A stretch of DNA of 64,000 nt from Glutamicibacter mishrai (GTDB lineage Bacteria > Actinomycetota > Actinomycetes > Actinomycetales > Micrococcaceae): positions 3,506,648 to 3,570,647 of the forward strand of contig NZ_CP032549.1 of NCBI RefSeq assembly GCF_012221945.1, written 5' to 3'. Below are positions 20,085 through 31,824 of this stretch, piece by piece. Below the pieces are notes generated by a model that was not told the origin of the DNA, did no database searches, and worked only from the letters and a program-made list of their open reading frames with translations. A program made the translations under genes and the position numbers. Position 1 is the first letter of the stretch. Every line of letters starts with the position of its first letter.

Positions 20085-20242
20085 GGGCCCCGCGTCTGAT
20101 AAAGTTAATCCTTGTGTGTTGCGCAGGTTGGGCAACACGCCCCCTTCGGGTCGCCATAGGTGCCCCACACCGCTCAGTCGATGGCCTGAAGGATGAACCC
20201 TCTACCGACCGTATAAAACGATAAACGAGAGAGTTTATTAAA
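20085..20242 (+). promoter_or_regulatory. rpsT: rpsT promoter and structured 5' leader (candidate)
   Basis: A -10-like TAAAGT near 20100 is followed by about 130 nt before the rpsT start. The leader contains the hairpin GTGTTGC / GCAACAC (about 20117-20138) and a C-rich/TTCGGG segment. Ribosomal-protein leaders are often autoregulatory, and S20 is autogenously controlled in E. coli. Whether this leader binds S20 is unknown. Confidence 0.35.
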
Positions 20243-20503
20243 GTGGCTAACATCAAGTCCCAGAAGAAGCGTATCCTGACCAACGAAAAGGCACGTCTGC
20301 GTAACGTAGCTGTCCGTTCCGAGGTTAAGACCGTAATCCGCAACGTCAACGAGGCAGTAGCCGCAGGTGACAAGGATAAGGCAACCGAGGCATTGCGCCT
20401 GGCTGGCAAGAAGCTCGACAAGGCTGTAAGCAAGGGTGTTCTGCACAAGAACAACGCTGCAAACCGCAAGTCGGCAATTGCCAAGAAGGTTAGCGCCCTC
20501 TAA
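20243..20503 (+). CDS. rpsT: 30S ribosomal protein S20
   Basis: This 86-aa protein binds 16S rRNA early in 30S assembly. The sequence [20 protein letters not shown] and the closing [16 protein letters not shown] are diagnostic. It starts with GTG and is followed by a strong terminator. It is monocistronic and divergent from the holA gene cluster end. Confidence 0.98.
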   Translation: MANIKSQKKRILTNEKARLRNVAVRSEVKTVIRNVNEAVAAGDKDKATEALRLAGKKLDKAVSKGVLHKNNAANRKSAIAKKVSAL

Positions 20504-20520
20504 GCCAAGCTTAGACTTCA

Positions 20521-20565
20521 ACAGGCCCCCGGGAACTTCCGAGTTTCCGGGGGCCTGTGCTTTTA
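20521..20565 (+). terminator. Terminator of rpsT
   Basis: ACAGGCCCCCGGGAA pairs with TTTCCGGGGGCCTGT around an 8-nt loop; GCTTTT follows. Confidence 0.93.
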
Positions 20566-20624
20566 ACGCCACAACTCCCCCGTCCTCGACGAAGCCTGGG
20601 ATGGCACGACGATGGCGAAGGAGC

Positions 20625-20656
20625 TGGAAAAGTAACTGGAGCCCCATCGGGCTCCA
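20625..20656 (-). terminator. Terminator downstream of holA
   Basis: Read leftward, TGGAGCCC and GGGCTCCA (8 bp, loop of 4) are followed by GTTACTTTTCC. It starts 7 bp beyond the holA stop and ends the leuS-to-holA run. Confidence 0.82.
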
Positions 20657-20663
20657 TATCTAG

Positions 20664-21656
20664 TTAACGGTTCGGGGCCTTGGCGGCGATGAACATGATG
20701 GCGTGTTCAAGAGCGTAGCCAGGAGAACGGCTACCGCCCTTGACCATCCGGTCAGTGTTCGCGATTTCCTCGATGCACAGAGCCAGGTCACTGCGCTTCC
20801 AGCCACGAGCTTGCTGTTGCGCTTGTTGCACCTGCCAAGGGGCCATGCCCAGCTCCGACGCCAGCGACGCGGCAGGTTCATTAACACCGAGCACTTTAGC
20901 CAGCTGGCGAACTTTCATCGCCAAGGTCGCAACGATCGGAATCGGATCAGTTCCGGTACCCAGGGCATGACGCAAGGTACGCAGCGCGGCCTGCGCATTA
21001 CCTGAAATGGCAGCATCGGCGACCTTAAAAGCCGTAGCTTCGACACGACCACCGTAGTACCGATCCACGATCTCTTGGTCGATCGTTCCAGTGGTGTCTT
21101 GAATGAGCTGGGAGCAACTGGAGCCCAGCTCTGCCAGGGAATTGCCCACAGCAGCGACCAGGGCTTTGACCGCATCATTGGTGATGCGGCGTTTCGCGGC
21201 CTTGAACTCGGCCTGGACGAAATCAATCTTTTCAGCATCTTTCTTCACCGGCTGGCAATTCACGATCAACGCGCCGGCAGCCTTGATGGCGTCGATGAGC
21301 TTCTTGCCGCGAGTACCGCCGGAGTAGTGCATGATCAGCACATTTTCGGGCGCCTGATCCTTGAGGTAGCTCATGGCATCCTTGAGGAAATACTCATTCA
21401 TTTGCGCCAGCTCGTGCACCTCGACCAGATTCGCGCTGGAGAACAACGAAGAACTGGTGGCCAGCAGCAACTCGCCGGGCTCATATTTCGCCGCATCCAG
21501 TCGTGTGACCTCGATGTCCTCGCGCGCAGCGGCTTGCGAACGAAGCAGCTCGAAAGCGCGGGATGCCAGATAATCTTCTGAACCGGTGAGCAAGATCAGC
21601 GGTTGCGGCGTGAGTTCTCGCCATGAGATCCCGGGGTTGGCTTGGGCGCGTGCCAT
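20664..21656 (-). CDS. holA: DNA polymerase III subunit delta
   Basis: HolA opens the beta sliding clamp in the clamp-loader complex. At 330 aa it has the N-terminal PLILLTGSEDYLASRA (the degenerate AAA+ start of delta), the middle domain with FVQAEFKAAKRRI, and the C-terminal helical domain ending YALEHAIMFIA. It lies behind comEC by 34 bp, the usual comEA-comEC-holA order. Confidence 0.94.
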   Translation of the reverse strand: MARAQANPGISWRELTPQPLILLTGSEDYLASRAFELLRSQAAAREDIEVTRLDAAKYEPGELLLATSSSLFSSANLVEVHELAQMNEYFLKDAMSYLKDQAPENVLIMHYSGGTRGKKLIDAIKAAGALIVNCQPVKKDAEKIDFVQAEFKAAKRRITNDAVKALVAAVGNSLAELGSSCSQLIQDTTGTIDQEIVDRYYGGRVEATAFKVADAAISGNAQAALRTLRHALGTGTDPIPIVATLAMKVRQLAKVLGVNEPAASLASELGMAPWQVQQAQQQARGWKRSDLALCIEEIANTDRMVKGGSRSPGYALEHAIMFIAAKAPNR

Positions 21657-21690
21657 CGAGCTCCTTAGTGCTTCGTACGATATATCGATC

Positions 21691-23958
21691 CTACCGAACT
21701 GGTGAACCTAAGGCGCTACTGTGGACACCTTGCTCAGTAAATGTGAGAAGCACCGTACCTGACTGGTCGGTCCGAAAGACGGTGGCACCCACTTGGTTCG
21801 CGGCTCTCAAGGTTTCCGGATGCGGATGGCCATAGGAGTTGTCTTTTCCTGCTGACACCAGGAGAACTTCCGGCGAGAGTTCATCAATGATCTGAGTCCC
21901 GCCGTTTCGCGCACCGTGATGCGAGGCCTTGAGTATCGTGGCCGGCGCTTGCGGGAACCGTCGCAGCAACGCGCCCATTGCCTCGGTTTCCATGTCCCCT
22001 GCAGAGAAATAATCAACCGCTCCATTGCGCGTATGGAACGTAAACCGGATCACCAGTGACGTGTCGTTAGGTTCAGCCCGCTTGGCTGCCAGAGTATCTG
22101 GGCCGATCACTTGGTAGCCGACCGGGCCGCTATCCACGCTGGCACCAGCTTCAATGATCTGGGCGCCGGCCCAGCGATCGAGTTCAAAGCCCGCTGATAC
22201 CAGGCGCTGGCCTATATTGATGCCGGAGTTCTCCACCGCTTTCATTCCCCCGAAATGGTCGGCATGGGAGTGGGTGACAAACACGATGGGCAATGCCGTG
22301 ATTTCCAGCCGCCGCAAGCATTGGACGATATTGCCGTCCTCGGGACCTGCATCGATAAGCCACCCCTGGTTCTCCCCCACATGGAGGATGACCGCATCGC
22401 CCTGGCCGACATCACACATGGCGATGTCCCATCCATCGTCGATCGGCTCGCGATAGAGCAAGGTAGCGGGAACGACCAGTGCGGCAACAAATACCGGTAT
22501 GGCCCCTAGCATTGCCAGCGATACCTGCCGCACGCGCAGATGTTCGGTCTCCCGTCCGGCAATGAGAAGGATGCACAGCATCGTAGCCAGCATGATCGCC
22601 AAGACAATGCCAGTGGCCCCCGATGGCCACGGCCTTGCCGCGCCAGGCAAGGAAGCGGAAAACCTGGCCACTTGGCCCACGAGCTCCGCCGGGAGCCCCG
22701 GGATCCACAACAGCAAGTGCGCCAGCGACGGCAGGGGCGTACAGAGCAGCAGACACACCATCCCGACCGCGGTAATCAGCGGTAGCAAGGGCGCGACCAG
22801 CAGATTGGTGGGCAAGGAATACACGCTGAAATTGCTGTTCAAAGCGATAATCACCGGCAAGCACGTGAATTGCGCTGCACAACAGATCGAGGTCAGCTCG
22901 GCAAGCCACGAGGGCAGGAACTGACCAAAAATTTCGGTCAATGCTGGCGAGAGCATGATGATGCCAAGGGTCGCCAACACCGATAAGGCAAAGGCTGGTT
23001 CTGCGCCCAACCCCGGATCGACCAAGAGCAAGATCGTCGCGCTCAAAGACAAGATCCCCAAGGAGGCCTGCCCGCGCCCGAGCAGCAGGCAAAGCACCGC
23101 GATACTGCCCATCAAACTTGCCCGAAGCACGCTGGGATCCGGGCCGACAAACCAGGTGAACATCCCGACGACACCGATCATGAGCAGTGCGCTGGGGACA
23201 CGGGGTATGGAAAAGAGCCGGAGCATGGTGAGGATTATGGCTGCAAGCAGTGCGATATTCGAACCGCTGACGGCCGTCAAATGGCTTAGCCCGCTGGTTT
23301 TCATTGCATCGGAAAGAGCCTGGTCTTGGCCCGAACGATCTCCATAGAGCATGCCCGGCAGCAGGGCCTGGGCATTGCCGGGTAGATGATCCAGCGCCTG
23401 CGTGAAACGCCTTTTGAGATGATCCGCCGCATTTGCTTGCGCCTTGGAAAGCACCTTCGGCTCGCTGGCCGCTTGTGCCCACCAGCCAAAGGATCCGGCG
23501 CCGGAAGATTCGAGACCTACGATGCTTTCAAAGGAGTCGGCGTCTTCCGGCAGTGCATAGGCAAGGCTCAGATACACCGGGACTTCGCATTGCACCCAGC
23601 GGCCCTCATGCCAATAGCGCTCGATTTTCGCGCGGCCCTTGAGCACCCCTTCCTGATCCGGAAGAACCGGCTCATCAAAACTGAGCACTGCGCGACGTTG
23701 CTGCGCCTGCTCGCTGGGCAATCCGCAATCGCTGCCGGCAACACCGGTAAACGTGACAGCCAAAAGCCCCAAGAGGAAAACGATCGGGCCAGTGAACCAC
23801 GGTGTGGAATGGGCGCCATCGTGGCGCTCACGCAGCAAAAGCCCCACCAACAGAGCCAGCAGGGCGGTGAACGCCCAGAGCAACCACGATGGCATGGTGA
23901 AGTACGCGGCGATCCACGCCCCGGCCAGCAGCCACAGGCCACGAAAATCCGTGTTCAT
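21691..23958 (-). CDS. comEC: ComEC/Rec2 family DNA-uptake channel
   Basis: This 755-aa membrane protein is predicted to carry single-stranded DNA across the membrane in natural transformation. The N-terminal part holds several helices and the OB-like DUF4131 region. The competence core follows, with SHLTAVSGSNIALLAAIIL, and a long multi-helix segment. The C-terminal third is a metallo-beta-lactamase domain with THSHADHFGG (metal-binding HxHxDH) and KASHHGARNGG. It overlaps comEA by 4 bp. All key residues are present, so the gene looks intact. Whether this organism is competent is unknown because the pilus genes are not in the window. Confidence 0.95.
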   Translation of the reverse strand: MNTDFRGLWLLAGAWIAAYFTMPSWLLWAFTALLALLVGLLLRERHDGAHSTPWFTGPIVFLLGLLAVTFTGVAGSDCGLPSEQAQQRRAVLSFDEPVLPDQEGVLKGRAKIERYWHEGRWVQCEVPVYLSLAYALPEDADSFESIVGLESSGAGSFGWWAQAASEPKVLSKAQANAADHLKRRFTQALDHLPGNAQALLPGMLYGDRSGQDQALSDAMKTSGLSHLTAVSGSNIALLAAIILTMLRLFSIPRVPSALLMIGVVGMFTWFVGPDPSVLRASLMGSIAVLCLLLGRGQASLGILSLSATILLLVDPGLGAEPAFALSVLATLGIIMLSPALTEIFGQFLPSWLAELTSICCAAQFTCLPVIIALNSNFSVYSLPTNLLVAPLLPLITAVGMVCLLLCTPLPSLAHLLLWIPGLPAELVGQVARFSASLPGAARPWPSGATGIVLAIMLATMLCILLIAGRETEHLRVRQVSLAMLGAIPVFVAALVVPATLLYREPIDDGWDIAMCDVGQGDAVILHVGENQGWLIDAGPEDGNIVQCLRRLEITALPIVFVTHSHADHFGGMKAVENSGINIGQRLVSAGFELDRWAGAQIIEAGASVDSGPVGYQVIGPDTLAAKRAEPNDTSLVIRFTFHTRNGAVDYFSAGDMETEAMGALLRRFPQAPATILKASHHGARNGGTQIIDELSPEVLLVSAGKDNSYGHPHPETLRAANQVGATVFRTDQSGTVLLTFTEQGVHSSALGSPVR

Positions 23959-24599
23959 GGCACCACCAGATCGGCGAGTTTCTCAAGCATGGCCGGCCCG
24001 ATCCCGGAGACGGCGTCAAGTTCCTCAACACTGCTGAATGGGCCGTTTTCGGTACGGAAATCAATAATCCGCTCGGCCAGGGCAGGACCGATGCCGGGAA
24101 GCTCCTGCAGTGTTTGCGCATCCGCGGTGTTGATCGAGATTTTCGCGTTATTGCTGGGCGCCGGCAGGTTCGGATTCTGGGATTGAGTGCTGTCGCCAGG
24201 CAGGATGATCTGCTGCCCGTCAATGAGCTTGGCCGCCAGATTCACCAGTTCAGGGTGGGCATCTTCGGCCAGGCCGCCGGCGCTTTTGACCGCATCGGTG
24301 ATCCGGGAGCCTTCGGGCAGCTCATATACACCAGGCTTTTTCACCGCGCCGACAACGTGCACGGTCACCCGAGGGCCGGAGGGGCTGGCAGATCCTTTGG
24401 CGCTCTGGCTGCTTGTGGGCACTGATTCCAGCGGAACTGTTGCCAGTGGTTCGTTGGAAGGCGGCGGGGCGATCAGGATGGAGATCGCGATCCAGCCCAG
24501 GACGATGATGACCAGAGCAAGTACCGCCACGCGCGAGACTGCAAACCTGAGACGGCCGGGACGTGGCGCGTACTTGCTGAAAAAATCGTGGCGGCCCAT
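23955..24599 (-). CDS. comEA: ComEA-like DNA receptor (SLBB + helix-hairpin-helix)
   Basis: A 214-aa protein with one N-terminal membrane anchor (VAVLALVIIVLGWIAISIL), a Ser/Pro-rich linker, an SLBB domain (VHVVGAVKKPGVYELPEGSR) and two C-terminal helix-hairpin-helix motifs (LQELPGIGPALAERII and LDAVSGIGPAMLEKLADL). It would bind incoming double-stranded DNA at the outer face of the membrane and hand it to ComEC, whose gene it overlaps by ATGA. Confidence 0.94.
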   Translation of the reverse strand: MGRHDFFSKYAPRPGRLRFAVSRVAVLALVIIVLGWIAISILIAPPPSNEPLATVPLESVPTSSQSAKGSASPSGPRVTVHVVGAVKKPGVYELPEGSRITDAVKSAGGLAEDAHPELVNLAAKLIDGQQIILPGDSTQSQNPNLPAPSNNAKISINTADAQTLQELPGIGPALAERIIDFRTENGPFSSVEELDAVSGIGPAMLEKLADLVVP

Positions 24600-24614
24600 G
24601 CGCCACAGTATGGA

Positions 24615-25553
24615 TCAGGAGCCGGAAGGGTTTGGAGAACCGTTTTCCGGCTGTGGATCCAAGGGCGCCACGGCGACGGCAAGCACTCCCATGCCGGTGT
24701 GGGCGGCGAGCACTGCGGGCAGCGACTCGATCACCACCGGCTGGCTGCTGAAAGGAGCTAATTCGGTTGCGATTTCGGTGGCGAGCTCGGCCGCGCCGAA
24801 ATGCATCACGCCCAGGCGGACCGGGCCTTGGGCGCTGCGTGCATCCCGAAGCGCCAGCGCTACGAGCCGTGCCTGTGCCCGGGCGAAGGAGCGCGGCTTT
24901 TCAAGGGCGGTGATCGCGCCCTGGTCGATGGTCAGGATCGGCTTCACGTTCAAGAGGCTGCCGAGTACCGAGGACAGCGCGCTGATGCGGCCGCCGCGAC
25001 GCAGCTGCTCCAGGCTCGGCACGGCGAAGTAGACCGAATTCGCGGTGGCCATCCCGACGATCTGCTCGAGCATCTGCATAGGGGCACCGGCATCCCTGGC
25101 ATCAAGCACGTCGGCGACGGTGAAGCCCAAGGGCAGGGACACGGTATTCGAATCGAGCACCGTGACCTTGCGCTGAAAATCGGCGGCGGCCAGCCGGGCG
25201 GATTCCGCGGTGCCCGAGAGCGCCCCGGACATGTGGATGGAGATGACCTGTTCGCATCCCGCATCGAATAGCTGCCGGTAGGCGCGCGCGAATTCGCCGG
25301 GTGCCGGACGGGAGGTTTTCACCGGCTTGCCCATGGCCAGGCCCATCATCAGGGCCTGGGTGTCTGCGCCTTGCACATGGTTGTCCACGATGATCGGGAT
25401 GTCCACCTCGATCAGGCCGGCACGGTCGCGGAAGGCCTGTGGCAGGCAGGAGGCAGAATCGGTGACGACCCCGATACGGGGACGCGAAAGCCCGCGCGGG
25501 GCCAGCCACTTGGGCAGCCAACCCGCACGCGAGCTTTTCTGTCGTTCGTTCAT
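24615..25553 (-). CDS. DegV family (fatty-acid-binding) protein
   Basis: This 312-aa cytoplasmic protein has a two-domain DegV fold: GVVTDSASCLPQAF with the lipid-contacting Ser, SIHMSGALSGTAESARLAA in the middle, and YFAVPSLEQLRRGGRISAL. Homologues bind a fatty acid and, as FakB, present it to the kinase FakA. No FakA gene is visible here. It starts 9 bp after leuS, so it is probably in the same transcript. Confidence 0.92.
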   Translation of the reverse strand: MNERQKSSRAGWLPKWLAPRGLSRPRIGVVTDSASCLPQAFRDRAGLIEVDIPIIVDNHVQGADTQALMMGLAMGKPVKTSRPAPGEFARAYRQLFDAGCEQVISIHMSGALSGTAESARLAAADFQRKVTVLDSNTVSLPLGFTVADVLDARDAGAPMQMLEQIVGMATANSVYFAVPSLEQLRRGGRISALSSVLGSLLNVKPILTIDQGAITALEKPRSFARAQARLVALALRDARSAQGPVRLGVMHFGAAELATEIATELAPFSSQPVVIESLPAVLAAHTGMGVLAVAVAPLDPQPENGSPNPSGS

Positions 25554-25562
25554 GAGCCGAGC

Positions 25563-28052
<2,490 letters not shown>

Positions 28053-28361
28053 GCTGCTCTTCTCACACGCTTTGCGGAATATTTCCGATAGGAAAACTTG
28101 TTTTTGGTTCCAGACACAACAAAAGCCCCCAAATTTCCACTCGGGGGTACGGCCAATGGCCGTGCTTAAACTAGGTTGCGCTTTGAATGCATATCGCGAT
28201 TCTATCGCACATCGCCTAGTGGCGCGCATTGGTGAAGAGCTAGATGCGACACAGCCGCCGTCGTGGCCTTTTCACGCGCAAGCCCTCAGGCAGCCAGCGC
28301 GTTATCCACAAACGGATGAAGTGTTCGATCCCGGCCTGCGCCGCAGGGGAATCCTAGGTTC
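28053..28361. other. 309-bp divergent intergenic region, leuS leader and HNH-gene promoter
   Basis: On the leftward strand a -10-like TAGAAT (about 28198-28203) precedes a leader with an ACGGCC/GGCCGT hairpin, a terminator-like hairpin and the leuS start. The rightward half shows no recognisable motif apart from AGGGGAA upstream of the HNH-gene ATG. No gene is seen. Confidence 0.5.
28117..28147 (-). terminator. Terminator-like hairpin inside the leuS leader (possible attenuator)
   Basis: Read leftward, CCCCCGAG pairs with TTTGGGGG (five G-C pairs plus G·U, A-U, G·U; loop of 6), followed by CTTTTGTTG. No gene lies upstream on this strand for it to terminate, because the neighbour is divergent. 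It therefore sits between the leuS promoter and its start codon, 65 bp upstream of the GTG. Confidence 0.65.
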
Positions 28362-30200
28362 ATGAACTTCACCGCCCATCTGGCTGCATTGCTCGAACTG
28401 TGCCGGGGTCCCTGGAAACTCGGTCCCCAGCTCAGCCATGCCGTGCTCATCCAGCTGGGCGCAATGTGCCTGAAGATCCTCACTGGGATCGGGCAGCTGG
28501 TGCATGAGAGCAGGGATGCGCGTCTGGCGCTGATCCAGCTGGAGTTCATCGAGCGCGTCGAGCAGCAGATGCAGTACCAGAAAGCCGTGGTCGCCCTCGA
28601 TGTCGAATTGAGCGCGGCCCACGCACTGAGCCTGCCTACCTTGGATGCGCTGCGCCGGGTGCCAAGACTGCCGGCCGGTGAAGTCGATGCCTTCTTCGCC
28701 AAGCCGCCGGAACTAGCTGCCGGACGGACCTGCTACGGCAACGCGGCAGAGGTGATCGCAGCGTGGCTGGGCATCAGCTACTTTGAAGCGAAACGCCGAA
28801 TCGACGATGCGCATTTGCTGATCGGCCGGCGTACTCCCAGCGGCGAGCAATGCGAACCGCGTTTCCAGCACCTTGCCGACCTCTTTGCCCGCGGCGGCAT
28901 TGATCGACACAGAATTGCCCGGGTTTCACGCCAGCTGGAGAAATTGGAACCCGAAGATACGACTTTTGACGGGGTGGGCACCGAGCTGCAGGCCCGTGGA
29001 AGCGATGGCCTGCCGCTGGAGGAAAGCGCTGCGCGGATCCTGGCCGAACACGGACCCAACGCAGCCCGAAAACAGATCGACGCCCAGATCAACCAATACA
29101 AGGAAGCGCACGGGATGGTTCTCCCGCCGAAGCTCGGCTTCTTCGTTGGCAAGGTGATCGGCGGCGTGCACTGCTTCCACTTGCGCACCGATGCCACCCA
29201 AGCCGAGGTCTTCCACTCCATGGCTGCGCAGGCGAGCAATCCCCGCTCCAAGGCCGGCAGGGCAGCACGCAAGAAGACCCGGCTCGATGAAAACCAAGCC
29301 AATGAACCAGACACCGGGCACGATGGCGGCACAGGCACCGGCCCGGAGCAAGAAAGCTCTTCCGCTTCAACGCCGGACTGGCTGATCAGCGAGCAGCCGA
29401 TGCCGGAATGGGCCCGCGGCGAGAGCGAGCAAGAGCGTGATGCCGCCGATCATGGGTCCGCGAGTGATAGCGCTGCCGAACCACCAGCAGACCGGCAAAC
29501 CGAAGATGTGGCTGAAGAGGGCGATGCTCCCAGCGCCGCCGAGCGCCGGCTCAACGCACTGATGGCCATGCTCGTCGCCACCAGGGCTTCGGGCGAGTCC
29601 AAGAGCATCGTTCCCAAGGTATTGGTGTACATGTGGCTCAGCGACTTGCAGAACCTGGCTGAGGCACACGGCGTCAGCGCCCACGGGGTGGACATTCCGC
29701 CAGGCGAGCTCAGACGGCTTCTAGCGAATGCAGGAATCATCCCGCTGGTGCTGGGCTCCAATAGCCAGCCCTTGGATATGGGCCGATCCCGGCGATTCCA
29801 CAAAGGGGCGATCAGAATGGCCATCATGGCCCGGGATCGTGGCTGCATCGTGCCCGATTGCACGACGCCTCCCGATAAAACCGAAACGGACCATTATGAG
29901 GTGCCTTGGTCTGAAGGCGGGGAAACCAGTGTCTGGTCGGGCGCCGGGGTGTGCACTACGGGGCATCATCAACGGCATGCGGAGCAAATCAAGATCGTGG
30001 ATGTCGACGGGCTCCCCCATGTGATCTTGCCCGAGCATCTTGATCCGGAACAAAAGCCGCGTCGCAATACCTATTGGGGCGCCCTGCAGCTTGGCGACGC
30101 CCCTGAGCCGTCCCAGCCCGACCTGTCTCCCGAGAACACGCTGGAATCCTCCAACGGCGAGCCCACCGGCGATCAGCCCGGCGAGCCCGAGCAGGACTGA
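28362..30200 (+). CDS. DUF222 domain protein with C-terminal HNH endonuclease motif (13E12-like)
   Basis: A 612-aa protein. The N-terminal half is the helical DUF222 domain (YGNAAEVIAAWLGISYFEAKRRIDDAH and the segment up to about residue 300). A hydrophilic, repetitive Gly/Glu/Ser/Ala linker spans about residues 310-395. The C-terminal HNH region has CIVPDC, TETDHYEVPWSEGG and VCTTGHH. The usual Asn of the HNH motif (xxDNLxxLC) is not evident; VWSGAGVC stands in its place. Such proteins occur in many copies in actinobacteria and their role is unknown; mobile or recombination-related activity has been suggested. The gene is a single insertion between leuS and glpK, bounded by a strong terminator. 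Confidence 0.88.
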   Translation: MNFTAHLAALLELCRGPWKLGPQLSHAVLIQLGAMCLKILTGIGQLVHESRDARLALIQLEFIERVEQQMQYQKAVVALDVELSAAHALSLPTLDALRRVPRLPAGEVDAFFAKPPELAAGRTCYGNAAEVIAAWLGISYFEAKRRIDDAHLLIGRRTPSGEQCEPRFQHLADLFARGGIDRHRIARVSRQLEKLEPEDTTFDGVGTELQARGSDGLPLEESAARILAEHGPNAARKQIDAQINQYKEAHGMVLPPKLGFFVGKVIGGVHCFHLRTDATQAEVFHSMAAQASNPRSKAGRAARKKTRLDENQANEPDTGHDGGTGTGPEQESSSASTPDWLISEQPMPEWARGESEQERDAADHGSASDSAAEPPADRQTEDVAEEGDAPSAAERRLNALMAMLVATRASGESKSIVPKVLVYMWLSDLQNLAEAHGVSAHGVDIPPGELRRLLANAGIIPLVLGSNSQPLDMGRSRRFHKGAIRMAIMARDRGCIVPDCTTPPDKTETDHYEVPWSEGGETSVWSGAGVCTTGHHQRHAEQIKIVDVDGLPHVILPEHLDPEQKPRRNTYWGALQLGDAPEPSQPDLSPENTLESSNGEPTGDQPGEPEQD

Positions 30201-30219
30201 GGATTCACCGTCCTAACGC

Positions 30220-30255
30220 AACGACGCCCGAACCGTCTAGGGTTCGGGCGTCGTT
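30220..30255. terminator. Bidirectional terminator between the HNH and glpK genes
   Basis: A 15-bp perfect stem AACGACGCCCGAACC / GGTTCGGGCGTCGTT with a 6-nt loop lies between converging genes. T runs are short on both sides. Confidence 0.85.
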
Positions 30256-30286
30256 GTGCGCTCAATTGTTAACGAATATGTCCAGG

Positions 30287-31807
30287 CTAGGCCTTGGTAT
30301 CTTCGTCGACCCAATCAAAGGTGCGGGTCACGGCTTTCTTCCACAGGCGAAGGTTGCGTTCACGAGCGTCTTCATCCATGGTTGGCTCCCAGCGCTTGTC
30401 CTCGGACCAGTTGGCTTCCAGCTCGCCCAGATCCTTCCAGAAGCCCACTGCCAAGCCAGCGGCATAAGCGGCGCCCAGTGCGGTGGTTTCGGTGACCTTC
30501 GGGCGAACTACCGGCACGCCCAGGATGTCGGCCTGGAACTGCATGAGCGCCTCGTTGGCGACCATGCCGCCGTCCACCTTCAGCTCCGTCAACGGAACTT
30601 CGGCGTCGGCGTTCACTGCGTCGAGCACTTCGCGCGTCTGGAATGCGGTGGACTCCAACGCGGCACGGGCGATGTGGTTCTTGTTGGCGAACCGAGTCAG
30701 TCCCACGATGGCGCCGCGGGCATCCGAACGCCAGTAAGGTGCGAACAGGCCGGAGAACGCTGGCACCACGTACACGCCGCCATTGTCATCCACCTTGGCA
30801 GCCAGCTCTTCGATTTCCGGTGCGGAGGAGATCATGCCGATGTTGTCGCGCAGCCACTGCACCAGCGAGCCTGCGACAGCGATCGAGCCTTCCAATGCGT
30901 AGACCGGCTTGGCATCGCCGAGCTTGTAGGCCATGGTGGTCAGCAGGCCGTTGGTCGAGTTCACGATCTCGGTTCCGGTATTGAAGATCAAGAAGCAGCC
31001 GGTGCCATAGGTGTTCTTCGCGGTGCCTGCGGTGAAGGCTGCCTGCCCGAAGGTCGCAGCCTGCTGGTCTCCGAGGATGCCAGCCACTGGAACTTCGCGA
31101 AGCAGCTGCTTGGTATGCACGGTTCCGTACACCTCGGAGGAGGAACGGATCTCGGGCATCATCGACAGCGGCACACCGAAATCAGCGAGGATCTTCTCAT
31201 CCCACTGCAGGGTCTCCAGGTCCATGAACAAGGTGCGCGAAGCATTGGTCACGTCGGTGACGTGCACGCCGCCGTCGGTGCCGCCGGTCAGGTTCCACAA
31301 GACCCAGCTGTCGGTGGTGCCGAAGAGCAGGTCGCCGGCTTCCGCGCGCTCGCGTGCTCCCTCGACGTTGTCCAGGATCCACTTGATCTTGGTGCCGGCG
31401 AAGTAGGTGGCCAATGGCAGGCCAACGGTTTCCTTGTAGCGGTCCACGCCACCGTCGGCTGCCAGCTCGTCGACGATGTCCTGGGTGCGGGTGTCCTGCC
31501 AGACGATGGCGTTGTATACGGCCTCGCCGGTGGTCTTATCCCATACGACGGTGGTTTCGCGCTGGTTGGTAATGCCGACGACTTCGATGTCGTGGCGGGT
31601 CAGATTGGCCTTGGACAATGCCTGGCCGATCACCTCGCGCACGTTGTTCCAGATCTCGGCCGGGTCATGCTCGACCCAACCTGCGGCCGGGAAGATCTGC
31701 TCGTGTTCGAGCTGGCCGACCGAGTGCACGTCGCCCGCGTGGTTGAAAACAATCGCGCGCGAACTGGTCGTGCCCTGGTCAATAGCGATCACAAATTTTT
31801 CACTCAT
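30287..31807 (-). CDS. glpK: Glycerol kinase
   Basis: GlpK phosphorylates glycerol taken up through GlpF, trapping it as glycerol 3-phosphate. The 506-aa FGGY-family kinase has [17 protein letters not shown] (ATP phosphate site), [23 protein letters not shown] and the second-domain signature [20 protein letters not shown]. It is the last gene of glpD-glpF-glpK, 17 bp after glpF. Confidence 0.97.
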   Translation of the reverse strand: MSEKFVIAIDQGTTSSRAIVFNHAGDVHSVGQLEHEQIFPAAGWVEHDPAEIWNNVREVIGQALSKANLTRHDIEVVGITNQRETTVVWDKTTGEAVYNAIVWQDTRTQDIVDELAADGGVDRYKETVGLPLATYFAGTKIKWILDNVEGARERAEAGDLLFGTTDSWVLWNLTGGTDGGVHVTDVTNASRTLFMDLETLQWDEKILADFGVPLSMMPEIRSSSEVYGTVHTKQLLREVPVAGILGDQQAATFGQAAFTAGTAKNTYGTGCFLIFNTGTEIVNSTNGLLTTMAYKLGDAKPVYALEGSIAVAGSLVQWLRDNIGMISSAPEIEELAAKVDDNGGVYVVPAFSGLFAPYWRSDARGAIVGLTRFANKNHIARAALESTAFQTREVLDAVNADAEVPLTELKVDGGMVANEALMQFQADILGVPVVRPKVTETTALGAAYAAGLAVGFWKDLGELEANWSEDKRWEPTMDEDARERNLRLWKKAVTRTFDWVDEDTKA

Positions 31808-31824
31808 GATTTACTGCTCTCTTT

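Noticed and set aside
28081..28120. TGGAACC in the leuS leader as a possible T-box core
   Set aside because: It lies downstream of the terminator-like hairpin, and the rest of the T-box consensus and a specifier stem are missing.
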